Source: Candidatus Roslinia caecavium (lineage in GTDB: Bacteria > Bacillota > Clostridia > Monoglobales > Monoglobaceae). From it: a DNA stretch of 64,000 bases. Each line of letters opens with the position of its first letter. Positions within the stretch are counted from its first letter, which is position 1. Below the pieces are notes generated by a model. It was not told the DNA's origin. It searched no databases and saw only the letters and a program-made list of their open reading frames with translations. The position numbers and the translations under genes are program-made. Location: positions 62,001 through 126,000 of the forward strand of contig CAJFTO010000002.1 in the NCBI GenBank assembly GCA_904419955.1. Direction: 5' to 3'. Below are positions 18,536 to 27,500 of the stretch, piece by piece.

Positions 18536-19939
18536 CTAAACGTTTACGAGCGGTCGGGGATCCGCTTCAGCCTCTTCGACGACGTATCCGTCGCGTCCTT
18601 GTTTTTTCGCTATGTATAAAAGCCGGTCGGCTTCCCGATAAAGCTCGTCTATCGTCCTATCCGCCGCAGCCGCAACTGCTCCCATACTGCACGACAGTCT
18701 GCTTTCATTAACTTCGATCTTATGGATCCTGTTTAGGAACGCCGTCAAATTGGTTTCTAATCTATCCCTCGATATAGGCATGTAGATCAAAACCGCAAAC
18801 TCGTCGCCGCCTACCCTGCCGATCACACCGTCGCGTCTAAAGATCTCCTTGAGCGCCGCGGCCGTACTTTTTAAGACGCGGTCGCCTTCCGGATGACCGT
18901 AATTATCGTTTATCTCTTTAAAATAATCCATATCTATCATTATAAAATATCCGTTTTTCCCGCCTGAATGAAGCCCTCCGATCATTTTCTCACAAGACTG
19001 AAAAAACGCGTTTCTGTTCATGACTCCGGTCAAAGCGTCAGTCCTCGCTTCATGGTTCATATACGTAGTATATTTACGATTAAATATAAGGAATATGATA
19101 ACCAAGGTCATGAGCGAGAGAATACCTATCAGGAATTGCACCTGAAGGTGCACTAAGTCGGAATAATTAGCCTCCGTCAGGGTAATGCCGCTCTGGTTCA
19201 GCACATAATCCATTCTATGGACAAAATATATGACCACCGCCATAGAAAAACAAAGCGTAAGTATAATGATCACCGCTAAAGAAAGCCGGTGATAGCGTTC
19301 GCCGATCTGGAGCCGACGCGCTTTATCGACTCTATAGCAAAATTCACGCCATACCCGCGTCTTTCCGATTTTCCAAAACGCCAAAACGATCGCCGCCGTT
19401 ATCAGATCGGCGGCAATATCGCCGAGACTGCCAAGACTGCGAAGCGCGCTTGCCGCGCTGTAGCCCGTCTCCGGAAACAATACTCCCATAAACGAATACA
19501 CCAGCAGCGAATGAATAAATTTTCCAAAAAATGTGACGATAAAAATACCGATCCCGGTAAAACGAGTCTTTTTAACGCCAATATACAATAGTCCGACGAT
19601 CAGTCCAAACAGCGCCCGGCTTCCAACGCTGAGCAAAATACTCGCCGCAGGACTTCCGCTCAAAAAAGGCGAAAACAGTTGATCCGCCGCCATAACGTAA
19701 TTCGCGCCCGCCTTCCACATGCTGCAAAGACCGAATATGGCGCCCAATATAGTCGCCTCCGGCAAACCGCCCAAAGCTCCCGCCAGTAATACCGGGATAT
19801 AAGCGACCGTGATGGAGATCGGCTCTATGTGCACGTATCCCAAAAAAGAGAACGACATCAAAAGCTCCACCGCTATCAGCGTTATTAATAGATACAAGCG
19901 CATACTATTATTCTTGTAAAACTTCGTTAACGTTTGCAT
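18536..19939 (-). CDS. Diguanylate cyclase with ECF S-component-like membrane domain
   Basis: The C-terminal third is a GGDEF domain: DALTGVMNRNAFF, IDMDYFKEINDNYGHPEGD and the active-site RVGGDEFAVLIY, so c-di-GMP synthesis is likely. The expected inhibitory RxxD site reads with Gly instead of Asp, so product inhibition may be absent. The N-terminal 190 residues (about five or six helices) resemble substrate-binding S components of ECF transporters: HIEPISITVAYIPVLLAG, then GAIFGLCSMWKA and SRALFGLIVGLLY. Two more helices flank an extracytoplasmic loop before the GGDEF domain. ATG 19939 has GGGGAG seven bases upstream; the first ATG of the frame (19960) does not. Ligand sensing by the S-like domain is inferred. 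Confidence 0.85.
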   Translation of the reverse strand: MQTLTKFYKNNSMRLYLLITLIAVELLMSFSFLGYVHIEPISITVAYIPVLLAGALGGLPEATILGAIFGLCSMWKAGANYVMAADQLFSPFLSGSPAASILLSVGSRALFGLIVGLLYIGVKKTRFTGIGIFIVTFFGKFIHSLLVYSFMGVLFPETGYSAASALRSLGSLGDIAADLITAAIVLAFWKIGKTRVWREFCYRVDKARRLQIGERYHRLSLAVIIILTLCFSMAVVIYFVHRMDYVLNQSGITLTEANYSDLVHLQVQFLIGILSLMTLVIIFLIFNRKYTTYMNHEARTDALTGVMNRNAFFQSCEKMIGGLHSGGKNGYFIMIDMDYFKEINDNYGHPEGDRVLKSTAAALKEIFRRDGVIGRVGGDEFAVLIYMPISRDRLETNLTAFLNRIHKIEVNESRLSCSMGAVAAAADRTIDELYREADRLLYIAKKQGRDGYVVEEAEADPRPLVNV

Positions 19940-19960
19940 ACCGGATCTCCCCTTTCTCAT

Positions 19961-20776
19961 CCGCGGTAATCCGCTTAATTTTTGAGCCGCCGCTATGAGA
20001 CGGTCGCTCTGTTTAACAAAATCGTTTTAAGTCTATGAAATTTCTCTATAACGAAAATATGTGAAATATATACTTATTTGCATAGATCCGTCTATATCAA
20101 GAATATTTTTGCTAATATTTTCTCTAACATAAATCGATTCCTCAAATTTACATCCATTCGACAAATATAACCACAAAAAGCTTTATTCATTGTTGCTTGA
20201 CTGCGTTTATTATACCACGTCTACTATAGATTTGCAACCGCATTTCAGCCGCGGCCCGGCAAAATTTATCCTAACCGCGATCGCAAAACTTTGCTATATC
20301 TATTTAAACAAATACGTTCGCAACACAGAATATATGTTAAATGGCCGAATATGCCAACCATAGCGCTTAAATCCAAATAATAAAATTTGACCTATTATTT
20401 TGACTTATTATATAGAAGCAACAAATCCCTTATGATCAAAGTATATAACTATCAAATTATCAAAAATCCGCCTGATTTGTCACATCTCAATATATTCTAA
20501 GATTCTTATGATAAAATTATATAAGTATATGATCCCGTCGTCAAAGTTTGGGATAGCATACGGCGTTGTAAACAAACCGCTCTAATAAAATTCGCTTAGC
20601 GTAAAATTTATCTGCAGAAACAGTCGGCATAAAATATTCTGAATCCGGAATAAAACTTAAACTAAACCGCCGCGCAGACGCAGAACCGGCGTTTACAGAC
20701 TGATGAATCTGATAGATATACCAAGACGGCGTAAGGGTTTTATAAAATAGTATAAATATAAAAAGGAGGAGCCAAA
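19961..20776. other. Long AT-rich intergenic region between divergent genes
   Basis: This 816-base gap contains the cyclase promoter but no other recognisable gene. I see no strong hairpins or repeats beyond AT-rich runs. The 265-base leader of the cyclase gene could hold a regulatory RNA, but no known c-di-GMP riboswitch core was identified by eye. Confidence 0.4.
20209..20237 (-). promoter_or_regulatory. Promoter of the diguanylate cyclase gene
   Basis: TTGCAA (20232-20237) and TATAAT (20209-20214) are separated by 17 bases on the minus strand, with a leader of about 265 bases before the gene. Confidence 0.65.
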
Positions 20777-21358
20777 ATGAACAAACCGCAGTTTATAGGA
20801 CTTTCTCACGTCTGCATATTTGTAGACGACGTTGAGGAAGCGTTTAAGTATTACGAGAGGATCCTGGGCGCGACGCCCGATCAGTACATCCCGCATTGGA
20901 AAAATAAAGGCTTTTTCCGGGCGGCCGGCTTTATAGACGAGGCCGAGGAAGCGGACGTCTCGATCGGCTTTATGAGCGTTCCCGGAACGCGTTTTACTAT
21001 AGAACTTATGTGTTATCACAATCCAAAGGGCAGACAGGAGCCGATTATATTCAAGGCCAACGACATCAGCGGCGCTCGCCACGTGGCGCTCAAGGTGACG
21101 AATATCGAGGACGCTTTCGAGTATATCAAATCTCAGCCCGACGCGACGCTGATCAACACGACCGAGGACTACAAGGTCTACCAGATAAGCAAGACCGAGC
21201 CGAGCGATTTCCGATACTTCGACGAGGCTAAAGAAAACGACCCGGCGGCCAAGCGGTCCGGCGCCGACGTGCTGAGTAATACGAAATACTTCTATTTCAT
21301 CGACAAGTACGGCTTGCAATGGGAGTTTGAGCAGGGTCATACCGATATAGGCGACTGA
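20777..21358 (+). CDS. VOC family (glyoxalase/dioxygenase fold) protein
   Basis: A 193-residue vicinal-oxygen-chelate protein. The first beta-alpha-beta-beta-beta module is LSHVCIFVDDVEEAFKYYERILGA with a conserved metal-site His in LSHVCIFV, and the second module begins ARHVALKVTNIEDAFEYIKS and ends with FYFIDKYGLQWEFEQ, placing the metal-ligand Glu in WEFE. The AGGAGG site is eight bases upstream. The reaction is unknown: related proteins act as isomerases, epimerases or lyases. It stands alone between the cyclase and the giant surface protein. Confidence 0.85.
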   Translation: MNKPQFIGLSHVCIFVDDVEEAFKYYERILGATPDQYIPHWKNKGFFRAAGFIDEAEEADVSIGFMSVPGTRFTIELMCYHNPKGRQEPIIFKANDISGARHVALKVTNIEDAFEYIKSQPDATLINTTEDYKVYQISKTEPSDFRYFDEAKENDPAAKRSGADVLSNTKYFYFIDKYGLQWEFEQGHTDIGD

Positions 21359-21572
21359 CGTTTTTATGCGTCGCCGGACGATCCGCTTCGTTCGGTCCGA
21401 GACGCGTGAAGAATATATTTAGCTTTTGTAAACCTATGCGATATTTTTTGTTATTGCGATCAAGGCTTTACAAAGACGTATTGTTAATTATCAAGTCAAA
21501 TTAATTAGGCGGACCGTAGACTGCTTGTTTGCGGACGTTTGAACTTATTATAAAAAGGGAGGTTTTACTCAC

Positions 21573-24500
21573 ATGAAAAAAGGAAAACGACTACTAAGCG
21601 CCTTGCTGACGCTGTGTATGATAGCGACTATCGTTCCGACGTATATGTTTGCGTCGGCTGAGGAAACGGTAACGCCGCTTGAAGCGTCGCGCCTTACGGA
21701 GGACGAGCTTCCGGGCTGGAATATAGTCTATTTCGGCACGGCGGCGGCGACTCTGTCCGAGGACGACGCGGTATATTCCGTTCCGATCTACAGAGAGGGC
21801 GATCTGAGCGGCGAGGCGTCGGTCGAGGTGCGCGCCGTCGATCTCACAGCTCTCTACGGAGAGGACTACGAGCTCGTTACTGAAGACGCCGAGGTTATAG
21901 GCGGCGACGAAACGATACTCGAGCGCTACTCCCGCGAATCGGCGGAGCTTGAAGAAGCCGAGGCCGAGCAGGCGGAAGAAACAGACGGCTCAGAACCGGC
22001 CGGAGACGAGGAGTACGTCGTAGAAGGCGAAGACGACGAGCCGGAGACGGAGACCGACGCGGCTCAGACCGAGGACGGCGAAGCGACTTTGCCGGATCCG
22101 GCTCAGACCGACGAAACGGCAGTCGAAGAAGCTGTAGCCGAGGAAGCTGTAAATGAAGAAGTTGCAGCAGACGAAGCGGTTGCTGAAGAGACAGTAACTG
22201 ATGAAGAGGCAGTTGAAGAGGCAGTAACAGAAGAGACGGCGACCGAAGAGACTACCGATCTTGCGGCCGACTTAGACGGCGACGGCTACGTGAGCCTTGC
22301 GGAGCAGAGAGAATACGAGACCGGCGAGCCGTCGAGGGAGCTTACCGAGACGGAATCTCAAGATCTTATAGACGATATCGTCGCCGAGACCGTTCCGAAC
22401 GCTATGAACGCTATAGACGCGTCGGCTAAGCTCAGGGTGTACTTCGCGCCGGGCGAGAGCGAGAAGACGATAGAGTTTAGGATAATGGACGACAACGACG
22501 CCGAGAGCGACGAGGCGTTCAACCTGCTGCTGACCGATCCGGATGGCGCGGCGGTATATATGGTGACCTCTTTCTCTGCCGTGATAACGGACAACGAGGA
22601 GACGGAGCGCTCAGAGGTAACGTTCTCCAAGAGCAAGTACAAGTCCAAGGACGGCAAGGTCGTAGTCACCGTAGAGCGAAAGGGCGCGGAGTATTCCGTG
22701 GCCGATATGACCATGCTCAGCGTTCAGGACACGGCCAAGCCCGGCGAGAACTACGAAGAGATAAACGAGACGGTAGCTTTCGCTCCGTATGAGACCGAGA
22801 AGGAGATAGAGATCCCGGTCGCGGGCGAGGGCGAGTTCGAGGTTACCCTCTCAGACCTTAAGGCCTGCACGGAGGGAAAATATACTAAGGCGACGATCGT
22901 TATAGACGAGGGCGAAAACGCAAACGAAGAGGGAAGCGAAGAGGCGACTCTTGCCGCCGCGAACGGAACGCCCGGCGCGTTCGGAATCACGATAGACGGC
23001 AAAAGCTACACGGTCGAATATAACTGGGGCGAACCCACGGGCGCTATCATGGACGACAGCTACACCCCGGCGCTCCAGGTCGGCGAGTACTACTTCCCGT
23101 CCGACCAAGCCCACGGCGGCGTTTTCAGTTACGGTCACTGGGATGGAAATAAACCGGGCGGAACAAGAACCAGCCATTACCAGATAGACAACGACTCCGA
23201 TATGTCCAGAAACTACGGTAAGCTGTATTATTACTACTGGGTTACCGGCAAGAAGGGCAGCGTCTGGACGGAGACATACGCCGCGCAGCCCGCGATCTTC
23301 TACCGCTTTATAGCTCCCGACTGGACGATGACCAGCGGTACGTTCGGCGGACAGCGCGCGAGGTTCAGGATCGTATCCGAGCGCGGAGACGAAAAATACG
23401 ATCTGTCTCAGGACGTTACCGGACAGTTCGGCAGAACTCTGGACAGAAGCATACTCCAGATAGGCGAGGGCAAGACGAGAAATTCGGACAGTACCTTCGA
23501 TATGTACGCGTATTCAATAGATCAGGAGAAGAATAAGACGCCGAAGTCTTATTTGAATTTCTACGGCGCGGCGGCGATGTTCAAGCGCTACGACGTCAGC
23601 ATGGAGACTCCGAACGGGCTTACATACCTCGCTCCGACCGGTACGACCGAGTCGATCGAGCCGGCGCAGGTCACGGTTAAGAGCGGGGCGCAGCTTTTGT
23701 ACCAGCACGAGACCCGCGCGATCTACGCGAATTCGGACGAGGAGAGCTCCAATCTGGTATTCTCGCTCGGCAACTCCCATGTAAACGGCCACGACGGTAA
23801 ATTCGGTTATATCAGCGGATATACGATAAGGATAGGCAGCGGCGGAGAGAACGCCGTAACCGTGAATTATCCCGCCGATTTCATAAGCTACTTAAACAGC
23901 CGCAAGAACAAAACCACCGGCTACATAGACTATAGCGCATCGGCCGTCAATAAAGAGATAAATAAAGTGAACCAGAATCTCGACACCATACCTATGGACA
24001 AATATTTTATAGACTGGGTAGAACAGACTCAGGTCGCGACCAGCGACGACATGGACAGTCCGGGCTATAAGCAGATTCTCAGTTTCAGACCGGTGTTCAG
24101 CTATAACGACGTAGACGTTACCGTATTGGCTCCGCGGGGCGAGGACGGCGCGTTCAACAACCCGCAGCTTGCCGAAGGACAGACCGCGACCTTCCACGCG
24201 GGCGATACGCTGGATCTCTCCGCGACCGCGGCCGATCCGGTGGGAACTACCGTCGTGGGCTACGAGGTCTCGACCGACGGAGGCGTGACCTTCGATACGA
24301 TCACCAGCTACACCACGCTTTTCCTCGAATCCTTCAAGAGCTACATGATCCGTCCGGTCATAGCCCAAAACGACAACAGGATAGAGATAGAGTTTGCAAA
24401 CGATACGGCGAGGAGAAATCTTGAAGTCCTGGACGTCATCCCGCAGAGCGAGCTGGCTAACGACCCCGCGCTCAGCGGACGCACGATCCTTAACCTGAAT

Positions 24501-27500
24501 CCGAACGCTTCTTCGGCGCAGGATAAGATGGAACCCGATCCGGGCAAGGATTACGCGATAAGGATAAGGGTGACCGGCGACGCCGGGAACGGTTACGTAT
24601 ACCGGCCGGTGATAACGGATACCATGACGGGCAAGACCTACAAGACTCAGACATATTATATGAACGCAAGAAGCCGAATGGGGGACAATGTGCTCAGGAT
24701 ATCGGTCGAGAGGGTCAGAGAGTCCGACCTCAGAACATACACGATCACCGGCGACGTAGCGAGCGCGGTAGCGCCTATCCGCAGCAACGGTCTTGAGCTC
24801 AAAGAGCTCCCCGTAGCGAATAGGACGGTCATGATAGGCGCGGGTCAAGACTTAGGCGGCAACGTTATCGCGGCGTCGGCTATGACCGAAAACGACGGCG
24901 GATATACGCTGATGGAAATCACCGCGAAGAGGGGCGATAGGATACCGATACTTATCTCAGACGGACTGACAAACGGTCAGGTAGCCGAGATAACGATACC
25001 CTCTTCCGCCTACAACAACGATGATACCGGGTATACTGTAAACGTCGGCAGGACCAAGATCTCCTATCCCACAGGGATCCCCAAGGTGACGGATATAACG
25101 TACAGCTACGACAGAACAGCGAATAATCAGAGTAACGACAATACTCAGAACTCGATAAACATCTACGACGATACGATAAATATCACCGCTTACGTAGATC
25201 CTGCGGGCAGAGTCGTATCGCGGGCGATATTCACGGTCTACACCGTGACCGGAAATAAGACCGAATACGTCGCGTACCCGTCCGAAAGCGACGCCGGCAG
25301 ATTCACTGTATCCATTCCGAGGATGACGGAAAATCTGCACAACGGAGACAGGGTCTCCGTAAGGCTGGTGGATAACGAGAAGTATTCCTTCAGCGTAGGA
25401 AATGGGACGTCCACGGTAGATATCGAGTATCCGGACGTAGATACCGGACTGGTGTTCTATACCGAAAACGTCCTTAACGTGCCGCAGTACTACGAGGCGA
25501 GCGAAGCGCCCACAGTAAACGTGCCGGTAGTCGGAGCCGCGGGCGGAAGCGCGTCGACCGGACTGCTGAGCTTCTCGCGCACCTACTGGGACAATCAGAA
25601 GAGCGGATACACCTTAGACGTCAATATTACCGCAAATTACGCGAACTCAGCCGTATCGACCAACGATAAGCTGAACGCGCTCAATAAGTATAAAACGGCG
25701 GTTAAAAACGATACCTCCGCTCATAACAAATCCGAAGCGAAGAAGGCCGAGAATATAATGATCGAGCAGACCATAAATTCTATCGAATCCGACCCATATT
25801 ACAACCCTGTCGACCCCGATACGAGTTATGGAATAGACAGCCTCGAATATCAAATGAAACAAAACCAAAAGATGATCAACGATCTCGACTCTACGCAGCA
25901 AGCTAAAGACGTGCGCGCGGGAATGACCAATAGCAGAACCTTGAGCGCAAACGTAGGCGTTATGCTCCAGATCGAGTTCATCTACTCTCCGGTGAGCCAG
26001 GAGTACATATTCTGCTACGGCGGTATTACCATAGGCGGCACCGTCTCGTTCAATAAGAACTTCTACACGGCGATTTCGTTCGTGCCCTGCTTCTTTAACC
26101 TGAACGGAACGGCGCAGGTCAACATCGTGTACGGAAAGGCGACCACGGAAGCGGAGAGAGCGTTCACGGCGGGCGAGTTTGAAAGTCTCGCGGGCAACGT
26201 CTCAGAGGTGTTTGCAGGCGATACGAACGACGCGGGATTAGACGTTATGTTCAAACTCACCGGTCAGGTGGGAGTCGGTATATGCGGCGTCCTTTCGGCG
26301 AGAGGATATATGTCGCTTAAGCTGCAGTTCGATCTGGGCTACGATCAGAGCGACGTTAACACAGGTTTCCTGATGGGTTCCGAGGGCGGAATCGGTTTCG
26401 ATATCCTGGTCGGAACCATCAACATAAACCTCTTCACCGCCCAGATAGGCTTCGGCTCGCTCAAGAATCAGACTTCGTACAGCTTCTTCGGCGGACTGAT
26501 CGACGAGGACGGCGTTGGCATAGCTTCGCTCGCGGCTGAGAATACGGACGAAGGAGTCAAACTGCTCTCGACCGACGAAAACGGCGCGGTCGTTACCTAT
26601 CGCGACGCGGATGCGGGAACTGCGGATATGTCGACCTTCGGGCAGAGCGAAGCGCAGCTTGCGGCCGGCTCGCTCGAACCCATTTCGATGACGACTCTGC
26701 TGCCTAATGCGGCCGAGCGCACCAGACCTCAGATCACATTGCTTGACGGAGGCAGGAAGTTCATAACATTCGTCGGAAACGACGGTACGGGCGCTCAGGT
26801 ACTGTACTATTCGATATTCGACGGAAGCTCGTGGAGCTCTCCGGCGCAGGTATCAAACGACGGCACGCCCGACTATATGCCGGAGATCCTGGATATGGGA
26901 GATAGGATCGCAATAGTGTGGGCGGACGCCGAGAGAGCGTTTACCGATACGGACACGGCGATGGATAAGCTCAATCTTATGAATATCTCCGGAGCGGTCT
27001 ACGACATAAACGCGGGCGTCATGTCCGAAGAGACGGTAGTGGCCGAGGACGAATACTGTAACCTCGCCCCAAGACTGTCCGAATCTAACGGTAATATCTA
27101 TTGCAGCTACATGGCGCGCGATCTGAGCGGCGTCGAGAGCGAGCAGCAGCTACTCGATATGTCCGGCGTCTACTCGGCTATGAAATATTCGGTCTACAGA
27201 CCGGGCGATACCGCCCCGATCGACGGCGGCTTCACTGAAGTTAAGCGCCCGACCATGACCGATCCTCTGTTGATAGACTATCATATGGAGACGATAGACG
27301 TGGGCGGAGAAAACTATATTGTATCCGCGTATACGATAGACGAGGACGAGGATCTGAATACAGGCGAGGACAGAAGCATGTGGCTGAGCCTTACCAACAT
27401 AGATACCGGCAAGGCGTACTACCCGATAAGGCTCGAGGCCGAGGGAAGCGCGGCGAGCGCTCCGCAGCTGAATAAGCTGGATGGTAGACTATACCTGACC

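Noticed and set aside
20693-21340. Minus-strand 215-codon frame opposite the VOC gene
   Set aside because: No ribosome-binding site and no family pattern; the plus-strand frame has AGGAGG and a clear VOC fold. It is an antisense shadow.
23892-24848. Minus-strand 318-codon frame inside the giant surface gene
   Set aside because: Antisense shadow of a long coding sequence with biased codons; its translation is Arg/Val/His-rich with no domain.
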